Shown piece by piece: positions 20,034-28,194 of a stretch of 64,000 nt of DNA (position 1 is the first letter of the stretch; each line of letters begins with the position of its first letter). The position numbers and the translations under genes were made by a program. Under the pieces are notes generated by a model, which saw only the letters and a program-made list of their open reading frames with translations, was not told the origin of the DNA and searched no databases. This stretch comes from Bacillus multifaciens. Lineage in GTDB: Bacteria; Bacillota; Bacilli; Bacillales; Bacillaceae_G. The stretch spans positions 1 through 64,000 of the forward strand of contig NZ_JAVBXD010000024.1 of the NCBI RefSeq assembly GCF_030756675.1, written 5' to 3'.

Positions 20034-21014
20034 ATGGACACAGCCACTCATCTTGTTATGGGCGTTACATTAGGAAGCTTAGCCACACTAGATCCAGCGC
20101 TCAGTCAAAGTGACTTCGGACCACAAGCTGTGATGTTTGCAACGATTGTCGGTTCAAATATCCCTGATATTGATACGGTTTTAAAATTAAGAAACAATGC
20201 AAAATATATTCGAAATCATCGCGGGATTACTCATTCGATTCCAGCTGTTATTCTTTGGACATTTCTTGTTAGCGGGATTACTTTTGCCGTATTTCAAAGT
20301 CCTCCTTATCTCCATCTGCTTCTATGGTCATTTATTGCTGTGTTTCTTCATGTTTTCGTTGATATTTTCAACGCATACGGTACACAAGCACTGCGGCCTT
20401 TCACTAAGAAATGGGTGGCACTAGGTGTTATTAATACATTTGATGCAGTGATTTTCTTCATTCATACATTAGCAATTGCCTGTATCCTTGTCGGTGCAAA
20501 TAAAGGTTATGCCGGAGTAGCTGCTTATATATTAATGGCCATTTATTATATTGGCCGAATTATGATGCGCCAAAATGTAAAGAATGTCGTAAAGAAACGA
20601 TTCCGTGATGTTGAACAAGTCATGATTTCACCGTCATACCGCTTTTATCATTATCACTTAGCCATCGTAACAAAAGACCATTACTATGTTGCCCGTTGGC
20701 ATCGCGGTAGTATTATGGTTCATGATAAATTCGAGCGCATTCCATTACCTAATAACGATGTCATTCGTGCCGCTCAAAAAGATGAAAACATTTCAGCGTT
20801 CTTATCATTCTCTCCTGTCTATCGCTGGGATATTTTTGAATACAATGATTATTATGAAGTTCGATTTATTGATCTGCGCTATCGCAGCAAAGATTATTAT
20901 CCATTTGTCGCAATTGTTCAGCTGAGTAAAGACCTTGAGATTATGAGTTCCTACACAGGATGGATTTTCAGCGAAGAAAAACTGCGCAAAAAATTAGAAT
21001 TACTTCCTCATTAA
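20034..21014 (+). CDS. yfhP: Membrane-bound metal-dependent hydrolase (YfhP, DUF457)
   Basis: A 326-residue protein of the YdjM/YbcI-type metal-dependent hydrolase family. The N-terminal half has four to five membrane helices and the conserved histidines and acidic residues seen in MDTATHL, GSNIPDID and RNHRGITHS. The C-terminal half is soluble. The enzymatic substrate is not established. GGAGGTGGTTTTC before the ATG at 20034 rules out the upstream GTG. Synteny matches B. subtilis yfhP. Confidence 0.9.
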   Translation: MDTATHLVMGVTLGSLATLDPALSQSDFGPQAVMFATIVGSNIPDIDTVLKLRNNAKYIRNHRGITHSIPAVILWTFLVSGITFAVFQSPPYLHLLLWSFIAVFLHVFVDIFNAYGTQALRPFTKKWVALGVINTFDAVIFFIHTLAIACILVGANKGYAGVAAYILMAIYYIGRIMMRQNVKNVVKKRFRDVEQVMISPSYRFYHYHLAIVTKDHYYVARWHRGSIMVHDKFERIPLPNNDVIRAAQKDENISAFLSFSPVYRWDIFEYNDYYEVRFIDLRYRSKDYYPFVAIVQLSKDLEIMSSYTGWIFSEEKLRKKLELLPH

Positions 21015-21042
21015 AAAAACGACCAAAATTGGTCGTTTTTTT
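21013..21042. terminator. Convergent terminator between yfhP and yfhJ
   Basis: The hairpin AAAACGACCAA/TTGGTCGTTTT is flanked by A and T runs and serves both convergent genes. Confidence 0.88.
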
Positions 21043-21307
21043 AATGTTTAACATGATCGTCTTTGTTAATTAAATGACTATACTTTGGATTATTCGTTTG
21101 AATTTCATGCAAACGTGCCCCTTGGTTATTAATCCACGTGCGTACGATTTTCTCTGTCATTTCAATCCCTTGATACGTTCCTACTTTTGCATATGTCGCA
21201 CCAAAGTCCTCCCATAATAACTCAACCCAAGTACGCGCTTGAGAATAAGAAAGAGATGCATTTTTTTCAAGAAGTTCTTTCGTTAGTTTTTCAAAAATAT
21301 CGTTCAT
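21041..21307 (-). CDS. yfhJ: WVELL family protein YfhJ
   Basis: An 88-residue cytoplasmic protein carrying the signature WVELLWEDF (residues 27-35) that names the family. The function is unknown. Size and location beside sspK match B. subtilis YfhJ. AAAGGAGACATAAC precedes the ATG. Confidence 0.88.
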   Translation of the reverse strand: MNDIFEKLTKELLEKNASLSYSQARTWVELLWEDFGATYAKVGTYQGIEMTEKIVRTWINNQGARLHEIQTNNPKYSHLINKDDHVKH

Positions 21308-21352
21308 GTTATGTCTCCTTTAATCAATTCATTCATTTCTTCAATATAAAAG

Positions 21353-21424
21353 TCACTTCTACGCACGGCCAGACGCTCTCGCCCACCTAAAAAGAAAAGG
21401 TTTTAAAGGGTTTTAAACCGTTTT
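21353..21424 (+). repeat. Dispersed intergenic repeat, copy C (partial)
   Basis: Only the right-hand half of the family consensus remains: CTTCTACGCACGGCCAGACGC, TCTCGCCCACC, an A run, and AAAACCGTTTTTTAT. The left half (the ATGCTAAATACAACAT side) is missing. It lies between yfhJ and sspK. Confidence 0.75.
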
Positions 21425-21515
21425 TTATTTGTATTTCTCTAGAATATTTTCTCTCACATTGCACAATCTATAAGTGATACTTTTTGTATCAAATTGTAGC
21501 GAGGGGGAGTTCCTC

Positions 21516-21674
21516 TTGGGCAAACAATCTGAAATTTGGTCTGAATCCAAAAACAACAGCAAAATCAACGGTCCTACACAAGCAAAAGCTCGCTTTGCTT
21601 CAAAACGCCCTAACGGCACCATTAATACGCATCCGCAAGAGCGAATGCGTGCCGCTAATCAAGAAGAAGCATAA
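21516..21674 (+). CDS. sspK: Small acid-soluble spore protein K
   Basis: A 52-residue spore protein. The C-terminal segment [19 protein letters not shown] is the SspK signature. It uses a TTG start at 21516, with GAGGGGGAG nine bases upstream. A longer open frame to 21474 has no ribosome-binding site. It is made in the forespore. It lies between yfhJ and yfhH as in B. subtilis, in which the gene is under sigma-G; that regulation is assumed here. Confidence 0.92.
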   Translation: MGKQSEIWSESKNNSKINGPTQAKARFASKRPNGTINTHPQERMRAANQEEA

Positions 21675-21712
21675 CAACTGTTTATCGATAACTTCTTATA
21701 CGAGGTGATAAA

Positions 21713-21865
21713 ATGAGCTACCGCAATCATTTAGACCGTCGTTCTGAGTCATTCAACCCCACGTGGGCTCGTCCAAAACACGCAAAAGCACAAGTGAATG
21801 GACAAACGCAGCAAACACAGTCTCTCATTATTTTGGCAAATGAGATGAGAAAACGTCAACTTTAA
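21713..21865 (+). CDS. YpzG-like small protein
   Basis: A 50-residue basic protein starting MSYRNHLDRRSE and ending with a TQQTQSLIILANEMRKRQ segment. Similar short Bacillus proteins are annotated as YpzG family and are thought to be sporulation-associated. CGAGGTGATAAA precedes the ATG. It is probably co-transcribed with sspK, 38 bp upstream, which suggests spore expression. Confidence 0.7.
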   Translation: MSYRNHLDRRSESFNPTWARPKHAKAQVNGQTQQTQSLIILANEMRKRQL

Positions 21866-21927
21866 CCGCCTATCTCCTTTAACAACTAGGAAAAGTGAAA
21901 ACCAGAGCAGCCAAGGCTCTCTGGTTT

Positions 21928-22248
21928 TCATTTCTTTTGCAATAATGAAATAGGAATGCCAATTTCCTCTGTATCATTTTGTTTATGTCCCCAAGCAAAT
22001 ACCCCATTAAAATACGTAATGGTAAACGATATCCCTGGCTCTTCTACAAGTTCATATGTTTCGCCAACCTGAAATTCATTTATATCTGTCATATAAGCAC
22101 GTGCCATCGCAATTTTTCTCATTAAAACATCAAATTCATTTACAATGCCAAGTTGCTCTGCTTTTACTGCTTGTTCTTTTAAAACGCCTATTTCTTCTCT
22201 TAGCTCATGTGGTGTCATCTCGCTATAGCGCTTTGGCATGTTTCTCAT
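21928..22248 (-). CDS. yfhH: YfhH family protein (DUF1811)
   Basis: A 106-residue cytoplasmic protein. A helical N-terminal half (KRYSEMTPHELREEI) precedes an SH3-like beta half. The function is unknown. The frame opens at 22263 overlapping recX, but GAGGGAG is correctly spaced for the ATG at 22248. Its coupling to recX matches B. subtilis recX-yfhH. Confidence 0.88.
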   Translation of the reverse strand: MRNMPKRYSEMTPHELREEIGVLKEQAVKAEQLGIVNEFDVLMRKIAMARAYMTDINEFQVGETYELVEEPGISFTITYFNGVFAWGHKQNDTEEIGIPISLLQKK

Positions 22249-22259
22249 ATTTTTCTCCC

Positions 22260-23072
22260 TCATCCCTCTTCACGTTTCATTTGAATAAATACTTCTATTT
22301 CATCAATCGAAAAACCCTTTCGATATAATGCTTGCTTCATCTTATTTTCATACGTCCAACCATCATATTTCTTATATTTTTCATGATACTTATTCCCGTG
22401 ATATATAAGGGCTTCTTCTTGCTGTTTATCATCCTTTTCATCTTTTAGTTCTTCTAAACAAATTTGAATGATATCACGCCCATACCCTTTCCGCACTAAC
22501 ATCTCCTCTAATTTTTGTTTCATTTGTAGAAAAGAATGTTTTTGATAAGACTTTTTCTTTTTTTCTATAAGTACAAGAGCATTTTCAATTTGCTTCTCCT
22601 CGGGATACTCCTGTAAACTATGGGTAATCATTACATCCGAAATCCCTTTACTTAACAGTTCACGCCTAATGACAATTGGGCCTTTTTGATTCACATTGCT
22701 ATGCGTACGCACATAGGCAATTGCATACTCTTTGTCATTAATATAACGATCACGTAATAGTTTTGAAATAACTTCAGAGATGATGGCTTGTCCAATTTCT
22801 TTTTTCCGTAATTGCTCTTCTACTTCTTGCTTCGTTCTCATTTGATGCGATAAATAAGTAATTGCATATAAATATGCTTTTTGTACTTCTTCATCATATA
22901 AAACGTTTGCTAATTCAACATCATCAAATTCCAAACCTTTTTGAAGTCCATGTTTTATTAAGGTCACTTGATCAACACTAAAGCCATATTCTTCTCCATG
23001 ACCTTTATCAATGTAAATATTAAATCTTTCGTTCGTTCGTTTTTGTACTTCTATTTTTGTAATGACAGCCAT
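22260..23072 (-). CDS. recX: Regulatory protein RecX
   Basis: A 270-residue modulator of RecA filaments. It is all helical with repeated three-helix RecX modules, seen as KxEVExQLRKK, YAIAYVRTHSN and VRKGYGRDII. The length equals that of B. cereus-group RecX. GAGGTGAAATGT before the ATG at 23072 sets the start. It is transcribed with yfhH, and divergently from yfhF. Confidence 0.93.
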   Translation of the reverse strand: MAVITKIEVQKRTNERFNIYIDKGHGEEYGFSVDQVTLIKHGLQKGLEFDDVELANVLYDEEVQKAYLYAITYLSHQMRTKQEVEEQLRKKEIGQAIISEVISKLLRDRYINDKEYAIAYVRTHSNVNQKGPIVIRRELLSKGISDVMITHSLQEYPEEKQIENALVLIEKKKKSYQKHSFLQMKQKLEEMLVRKGYGRDIIQICLEELKDEKDDKQQEEALIYHGNKYHEKYKKYDGWTYENKMKQALYRKGFSIDEIEVFIQMKREEG

Positions 23073-23152
23073 ACATTTCACCTCAATATCATTTTAACAT
23101 ATATGAAACAAATTTGAGTTTCTTGAATATACATAATAAGGAGGGATTTCTC

Positions 23153-24058
23153 TTGGAAATTGCTATTACTGGAGGAACTGGTTTTATTGGAAAAGAACTC
23201 ACTTTATATTTAGCAAGCAACGGACATACCGTATACATCCTGACACGTCAAGTAAGAGAAAATCATTCCCCTACAAATATACGGTATATACATTGGAATG
23301 ATGACGCTTCAGAATTCCCGCTTTCTTCCGTTGATATCGTTATTAATCTGGCCGGAGAATCTATTAATAATGGTCGCTGGACGAAACAACAGAAAGAAAA
23401 AATTATAAATAGTCGTTTAAACACCACAAAAGGATTAATTAAACAACTACAAACTTTACACCAATCCCCAAGCACGTTTATAAATGCAAGTGCGATTGGC
23501 TATTACGGTACATCAGAGACAGACACATTTACAGAAGATCATCCTAAGAAAGGGAATGATTTTTTAGCCACTACCGTACAATTATGGGAAGAAGAAGCGA
23601 GTAAAGCGGCTGATCTTGGTATTCGTACGATTTATACGCGCTTCGGTATTGTTCTTGGAAAAGATGGAGGAGCACTACCGAAAATGTTACTTCCCTATCA
23701 ATTCTTTATTGGAGGAACAATCGGTTCAGGAAACCAATTGCTTTCTTGGGTTCACCTTGAAGATGTTGTTCGAATGATCGATTTTGCGATTCATACAAAA
23801 GAAATAAGCGGTGCATTCAATATTACAGCTCCTCATCCTATAACAATGACGGAATTTGGAAGCACAATCGCGAAAGTGCTTCATCGCCCACATTGGTTAC
23901 CAGTACCTGAGTCTGCGCTTAAAACCCTTCTCGGTGAAAAGAGTATCCTTGTTTTAGAAGGACAAAAAGTATTACCTCAAAAGGCAATACAACATGGATA
24001 TACACATTCTTATGCTACTTTAGAACATGCGCTTCAAAATATTGTATTGCATTCATAA
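23153..24058 (+). CDS. yfhF: NAD-dependent epimerase family protein YfhF
   Basis: A 301-residue extended SDR of the TIGR01777 type. The Rossmann motif GGTGFIG is at residues 7-13. A catalytic-like YYG segment (AIGYYG) follows, then a C-terminal DUF1731-type region. The substrate is unknown. It starts at TTG 23153 with AAGGAGGGATTTC. Orthologous to B. subtilis YfhF beside recX. Confidence 0.9.
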   Translation: MEIAITGGTGFIGKELTLYLASNGHTVYILTRQVRENHSPTNIRYIHWNDDASEFPLSSVDIVINLAGESINNGRWTKQQKEKIINSRLNTTKGLIKQLQTLHQSPSTFINASAIGYYGTSETDTFTEDHPKKGNDFLATTVQLWEEEASKAADLGIRTIYTRFGIVLGKDGGALPKMLLPYQFFIGGTIGSGNQLLSWVHLEDVVRMIDFAIHTKEISGAFNITAPHPITMTEFGSTIAKVLHRPHWLPVPESALKTLLGEKSILVLEGQKVLPQKAIQHGYTHSYATLEHALQNIVLHS

Positions 24059-24107
24059 TTTCTAAATTCCGCTAGAAAAAACTTGCAGGAAAGCTAAAGA
24101 GGTTCTT

Positions 24108-25232
24108 ATGAAAACATTATTTAAGCAAGCGACTGTTTATCCCATTACATCTCCTAAATTGCAAGGGGATGTATTGGTAGAGAATGACAAAATCGTTGCG
24201 TTAGAACGATTGATTGAACCTAGCAAGGATATGATTGTTATTGATGCACGCGGCCTTCATCTTCTCCCAGGCTTTATCGATGTGCATACACATCTTGGTT
24301 TATATGATGAAGGAACTGGTTGGGCTGGAAATGATGCAAATGAAACCGCAGAAGTATTAACACCCCATATTCGTTCTCTTGACGGCATTCATCCTTTTGA
24401 TGTGGCTTTTCAAGATGCTGTGCAAAGCGGCATTACAACCGTGCATGTTATGCCTGGAAGCCAAAATGTAATTGGCGGAACAACATGCGTCATTAAAACA
24501 GCAGGAAATAGTATTGATCATATGGTCATTCAAGAACCTGCTGGTTTGAAAATTGCGTTTGGAGAAAATCCAAAACGAATGCATAGCAACGGAAACAAAG
24601 AATCTATTACCCGTATGGGAATTATGGGAATGCTTCGAGAAGCATTTTATGAAGCAAAGCACTATGGACATGATACCGATTTTCGAATGATTCCTATTTT
24701 GCAAGCGCTCCACCGTGAAATTCCTATACGTGCCCACGCTCATCGTGCAGATGATATTTTATCTGCTCTTCGCTTCGCTAAGGAATTTAATCTCGATTTA
24801 CGTATTGAACACTGTACAGAAGGCCATCTTATTGCTGATAAATTAGCAGGCCACGATTTAAAAGTATCCGTCGGACCAACATTAACGCGCCGTTCAAAAA
24901 TTGAAATTAAAAACAAATCTTGGCAAACATATCATACTTTATCTACTAATGGGATTGAAGTTTCTATTACGACAGACCACCCCTATACACCCATTCAATA
25001 TTTAAATGTTTGTGCGGCTATCGCCGTTCGGGAAGGATTAGATGAACATAAAGCTCTAGAAGGAATTACAATTCTACCCGCTCGTAATTTACGGTTAGAA
25101 AAGAAAATTGGTAGCATAGAGACGAAAAAAGACGCTGACCTTGTCCTATGGACTCATCACCCTTTTCACTATTTAGCCAAGCCTGTATTAACAATGATAG
25201 ATGGAAAAATTATCTATACAAAAAAATCATAA
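24108..25232 (+). CDS. Amidohydrolase superfamily protein (imidazolonepropionase-like)
   Basis: A 374-residue cyclic-amidohydrolase-type metal-dependent enzyme (COG1228-like). The first metal pair is in FIDVHTHLG. Further ligands are likely at the histidines of RAHAHRADD and RIEHCTEGH, with a terminal Asp in TTDHPY. The composite beta-sandwich at both ends is typical. The substrate cannot be assigned. AAAGAGGTTCTT precedes the ATG. It lies downstream of yfhF, a position with no counterpart in the B. subtilis cluster that I know. Confidence 0.85.
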   Translation: MKTLFKQATVYPITSPKLQGDVLVENDKIVALERLIEPSKDMIVIDARGLHLLPGFIDVHTHLGLYDEGTGWAGNDANETAEVLTPHIRSLDGIHPFDVAFQDAVQSGITTVHVMPGSQNVIGGTTCVIKTAGNSIDHMVIQEPAGLKIAFGENPKRMHSNGNKESITRMGIMGMLREAFYEAKHYGHDTDFRMIPILQALHREIPIRAHAHRADDILSALRFAKEFNLDLRIEHCTEGHLIADKLAGHDLKVSVGPTLTRRSKIEIKNKSWQTYHTLSTNGIEVSITTDHPYTPIQYLNVCAAIAVREGLDEHKALEGITILPARNLRLEKKIGSIETKKDADLVLWTHHPFHYLAKPVLTMIDGKIIYTKKS

Positions 25233-25248
25233 AAACTAGTTTATTTTT

Positions 25249-25277
25249 TTGACTAGATGAAGTATTATACGATTATA
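25249..25277 (+). promoter_or_regulatory. Possible promoter of the tRNA-like leader
   Basis: TTGACT (25249-25254) and ATTATA (25272-25277) are separated by 17 bp, directly after the amidohydrolase stop. The -10 match is weak. A start near 25285 would give a leader of about 45 nt before the tRNA-like fold. Confidence 0.35.
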
Positions 25278-25331
25278 AACTGAATGAAACCATGATCAAT
25301 TTGTGTCGTGTTGAGTAATTTCAAATTGATG

Positions 25332-25403
25332 AATGGGGAAGGCAAATGGTGCGCCACCAGCATTATAGACTGGTTCTAGTGGGTTCGATTCCCACCCCGA
25401 AAT
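25332..25403 (+). ncRNA. tRNA-like element (pseudo-tRNA) in the leader of a GNAT gene
   Basis: The T-arm GTGGG-TTCGATT-CCCAC (25379-25395) is canonical. Before it lies an anticodon-arm-like stem CCAGC/ACTGG with one mismatch, a 7-nt loop that would present UAU, and a 5-nt variable region. A short D-arm GGC/GCC with a GG-containing loop precedes that. The acceptor stem is badly paired (only GGG/CCC plus one pair) and no CCA is encoded, so it is not a normal tRNA. B. cereus is known to contain pseudo-tRNAs (tRNA-Other); whether this is one is not established here. Confidence 0.55.
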
Positions 25404-25449
25404 TTTTTAAAGTTTTATATAAAAATTTCGAGGGTGGGATGTTTTTTTT
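25391..25449 (+). terminator. Terminator sharing bases with the tRNA-like T-arm
   Basis: The 5' arm 25391-25407 (CCCACCCCGAAATTTTT) pairs with 25421-25438 over 17 bp with a single bulged A, followed by eight T. The first five bases of the 5' arm are also the 3' strand of the tRNA-like T-stem, so the two structures cannot form fully at once. It lies before the GNAT gene. Confidence 0.85.
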
Positions 25450-25482
25450 CGTCATGCTGCCCTCTTTTTAGGAGGAGATAGT

Positions 25483-26040
25483 ATGTTAAAAAAACGTGAC
25501 CTACATGACAGCCACGTTCTATATGATTTGATGATGCACCCTGATGTCTTCCCCTTTGTGCGTCAAAAGGCGTCTTCTTATGACGAATTTTTGTTTTTAA
25601 CAAAACAAACAATTGAAGCGGAAGAACGTGGAGAATTAATTTCACGCACAATTGTTGATGAATGGGGAAATCCAATCGGAACAATAACTTTATTCGACAT
25701 CCAAGAAAAAGCAGGTTTTCTTGGCACTTGGCTCGGTAAACCGTATCATGGAAAAGGTTATAATAAACCAGCGAAAGACGCTTTCTTTAGTGAGCTTTTC
25801 TACGAATTAGATATTGAGACTATTTTCATGCGAATTCGCAAATTAAATACTCGTTCTATTAAAGCTGCCGAAAAACTACCATACGTCAATCTAGCAAATG
25901 AAACTCGTAAATGTGTATACGATCAAATTAACGCAAACGGTGAAGTATATAACCTATATGAAATTCCAAAGGATCAATACACGTTGCACACAATGCGCGA
26001 AGCAACATTCCAAGACGCTCACCATTTAAAAGAAGCGTAA
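25483..26040 (+). CDS. GNAT family acetyltransferase (RimJ/RimL type)
   Basis: A 185-residue N-acetyltransferase. The acetyl-CoA loop region is seen in LGKPYHGKGYNKPAK and the C-terminal RIRKLNTRSIKAAEKL segment is typical of RimJ/RimL-like enzymes. The target, whether ribosomal protein, amino sugar or antibiotic, is unknown. AGGAGGAGATAGT precedes the ATG. Transcription must pass the terminator at 25391-25449 unless a promoter lies in the 30 bp after it. Confidence 0.85.
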   Translation: MLKKRDLHDSHVLYDLMMHPDVFPFVRQKASSYDEFLFLTKQTIEAEERGELISRTIVDEWGNPIGTITLFDIQEKAGFLGTWLGKPYHGKGYNKPAKDAFFSELFYELDIETIFMRIRKLNTRSIKAAEKLPYVNLANETRKCVYDQINANGEVYNLYEIPKDQYTLHTMREATFQDAHHLKEA

Positions 26041-26110
26041 TAATCTATGTATATCTCCCTCTGTCATTGGTAACGATAGGTAATGACTTTATGACATGAG
26101 GTGAACTAGA

Positions 26111-26233
26111 ATGGATAAGAAAAGACGTGAAAAAACGAAAAGTAAATTATCTAGCACACAAGAAGTTCTCTATCAACGTGAATTTAAAAGAGCAGATCGT
26201 GCAGCTGGATATAAACCAAAAGGAATTTATTAA
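26111..26233 (+). CDS. YfhE-like small protein
   Basis: A 40-residue, very basic protein (MDKKRREKTKSKL start, REFKRADRAAG centre). It resembles B. subtilis YfhE, which sits at the equivalent end of the yfh cluster. The function is unknown. GAGGTGAACTAGA precedes the ATG. A strong terminator follows 8 bp after the stop, supporting a real gene. Confidence 0.75.
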   Translation: MDKKRREKTKSKLSSTQEVLYQREFKRADRAAGYKPKGIY

Positions 26234-26240
26234 CATACCG

Positions 26241-26271
26241 CTACCTCTTGTTCAGAAGAGGTAGTTTTTTT
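26241..26271 (+). terminator. Terminator of the yfhE-like gene
   Basis: The stem CTACCTCTT/AAGAGGTAG with a 6-nt loop is followed by seven T. Confidence 0.92.
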
Positions 26272-26461
26272 GTGGAAAACTTTATCCACAAAAATCGAAA
26301 AATGTGTATAAATTCGAATATCTCTCCTATAAAAGAGGAATTTAACCACAGTGCATTTGTTTGATTTGTGGATATTCTTACTAAAACTTGTGGATATTGT
26401 GGATACTTTTGTTAATATTTTAAGTTTACTGTATATTGAAAGCGAATTCTTTTGTGGATAA
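26271..26461. promoter_or_regulatory. Cluster of DnaA boxes
   Basis: Two perfect DnaA boxes (TTATCCACA) lie at 26282-26290 (plus) and 26453-26461 (minus). Five more match 8 of 9 bases: 26271-26279, 26342-26350, 26367-26375, 26389-26397 and 26398-26406, the last two directly abutting. The intervening DNA is AT-rich. No dnaA or dnaN gene is nearby, so this is not a conventional oriC. A DnaA-titration or regulatory cluster is the likely reading. No gene is visible in 26272-26574. Confidence 0.75.
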
Positions 26462-26574
26462 TTTAAAATTCTACAAACAATTTCCCTTCTCGTGTGGAAG
26501 GTTCTTAGACATGAGGGCTTAGGAGTCAGAGCTAGACAAAATATCGAAAAATGAAAATAGATTTATACATAAAC

Positions 26575-26607
26575 GAAAAAAACCTCCTTCTACAGATAGA
26601 AAAGAGG
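26575..26607 (-). terminator. Terminator of ugtP
   Basis: An imperfect hairpin between CCTCCTTCTA and TAGAAAAGAGG is followed by GGTTTTTTTCG on the minus strand, close after the ugtP stop. Confidence 0.75.
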
Positions 26608-26615
26608 CTCTTATA

Positions 26616-27779
26616 TTAAGTAAAAGACTGTACAAGGGCTGCTGAACGTACTGGTGAATGTATCCGCACGTGATTTTCCTCTAAAATCGAATCTACAATA
26701 TGAAACGCTGGTTCCGGACGATAAATGCGTTTCATCGCTTCTTTCATTTGCAATAACTTCATATCATCTTGCAATAATTCTTTCGTTTTCGGAAAGATTT
26801 CATGATCTTCACGAATAACAACTGCTGCACCTTGTTTTTCAAAATACTTCGCATTTTCATTTTCTTGTCCTGGTACTGGTTTATATAAAACGACAGGTAC
26901 TTGCAAAGCTGCTGCTTCACTTAATGTAATTCCTCCTGGCTTCGTAATCATACAAGAGGTAATACGGAACAGCTCATCAATATTCTCTACATAACCGAAT
27001 ACTTTTAATGCATCTGGATTGCTTTCCTGTAGTTGTAGCAAATCCTCCTGCAATGCTTTATTTTTCCCACAAACTACGGCTATCTGCAGATTAGGAACTG
27101 ATAGAAAGGACTGACATAACTCTTTTACACTTCCTAGCACTCCATGCGCCCCTGCTACAATAAGTAAAATCTTTTTGTCTCGTGACAAATTATACTTATC
27201 ATACAGGGCTTCTACATTAACAGATGCTTCAAAGTTTTTCCGAATCGGAATTCCTGTCTCTACAATTTGCTCAGCAGGTACCCCTACTTCTATCATAATG
27301 TTCTTCACATAATCTGTTGCGACAAAATAACGATCTACTTCTCGGTGAATCCATATTTTATGCAAGCAAAAATCAGTAAGTACATTATAAACAGGAATAG
27401 AAATACCTGTTTGTTTTTTTAACTCTGGCACCGCAATGATTGGAAATGTATTAATAACAATATCGGGTTTTTCAGCCTGTAATATCGCTTTTAGACGTTT
27501 TCGACCAAAATTGGCATACCATGATGCAATTTTTTTATCGTAAATTTTTTCAACACCATAATAAAATAAGCGGTATAGCTCTTTCCCAATTGTATAACTT
27601 TTTAAATATAAATATTTTGTAATGTCTGTTATGACAGGATGTGATTCACTAAAAAGATCGCATACAATTACATCCTTAAGTCCTCTTTGACGAAATGTTT
27701 GTTCTAATGTTTTTGCCACTTGTACATGACCGTTACCGTAATGTGCTGTTAATATTAAAACCTTGGGGTTTTTAATCAA
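26616..27779 (-). CDS. ugtP: Processive diacylglycerol beta-glucosyltransferase
   Basis: A 387-residue membrane-associated glycosyltransferase (GT28, MGDG-synthase type) that adds UDP-glucose to diacylglycerol, making glucolipid anchors for lipoteichoic acid. The N-terminal TAHYGNGH motif and the C-terminal nucleotide-binding [11 protein letters not shown] motif are present. It starts at TTG 27779 with CTAGGAGTGGA upstream, as in other B. cereus-group UgtP. It is transcribed alone. The upstream 27780-28174 is AT-rich, with one near-palindrome and no gene. Confidence 0.95.
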   Translation of the reverse strand: MIKNPKVLILTAHYGNGHVQVAKTLEQTFRQRGLKDVIVCDLFSESHPVITDITKYLYLKSYTIGKELYRLFYYGVEKIYDKKIASWYANFGRKRLKAILQAEKPDIVINTFPIIAVPELKKQTGISIPVYNVLTDFCLHKIWIHREVDRYFVATDYVKNIMIEVGVPAEQIVETGIPIRKNFEASVNVEALYDKYNLSRDKKILLIVAGAHGVLGSVKELCQSFLSVPNLQIAVVCGKNKALQEDLLQLQESNPDALKVFGYVENIDELFRITSCMITKPGGITLSEAAALQVPVVLYKPVPGQENENAKYFEKQGAAVVIREDHEIFPKTKELLQDDMKLLQMKEAMKRIYRPEPAFHIVDSILEENHVRIHSPVRSAALVQSFT

Positions 27780-27810
27780 ACAAATCCACTCCTAGCTTTT
27801 TCGGTCCTTT

Positions 27811-27830
27811 ATATTGCATATGTACAATAT
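27811..27830. promoter_or_regulatory. Near-palindrome upstream of ugtP
   Basis: ATATTGCATATGTACAATAT has 6-bp inverted arms (ATATTG/CAATAT) around a CATATGTA core and ends 32 bp before the ugtP start. It might be an operator or overlap the promoter. I cannot name a regulator. Confidence 0.3.
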
Positions 27831-28174
27831 AAAAAACAATTTCCTTTTAATTTTGCAAGTTTGAACTCCAACGAATTTCCGCTGGATATGTACCTGTCGT
27901 GGATATACAAAGCATATGTTATTGACCCCTTAATCCCATCTGCTCATATCTTAACATTATACTTTCCTATAACTGCTTTCGCAATAACTTGACGTTTGTC
28001 TATACTTCATGATACGCACTACACTATTTCTTAATTCTTTCTATTGTTTCGTTTTCCCTTTACATTTTTGTAAATTTATCCATATCATTTCTTTACAAAA
28101 ATAGTCATTATATAATATAAGTATACTCTTTTCCTTATCTTTGCTCTACTATTTATCGAAAGAAAGCAAAAAGC

Positions 28175-28194
28175 CTAATCCACAATTGGATTAG
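28175..28194 (-). terminator. Terminator of pflBA operon
   Basis: The stem CTAATCCA/TGGATTAG with loop CAAT overlaps the pflA stop codon. On the minus strand it is followed by GCTTTTTGC. Confidence 0.85.

Noticed and set aside
25332-25403. Functional tRNA-Ile(UAU)
   Set aside because: The acceptor stem has three mismatches in seven, there is no encoded CCA, and position 8 is not T. A working tRNA is unlikely.
25332-25449. T-box riboswitch
   Set aside because: The conserved T-box sequence (AGGGTGGNACCGCG) is absent, although a terminator and tRNA-like elements are present.
26271-26461. Chromosomal replication origin
   Set aside because: DnaA boxes are present, but dnaA, dnaN, rnpA and rpmH are absent and the flanking genes are ugtP and the yfh cluster.
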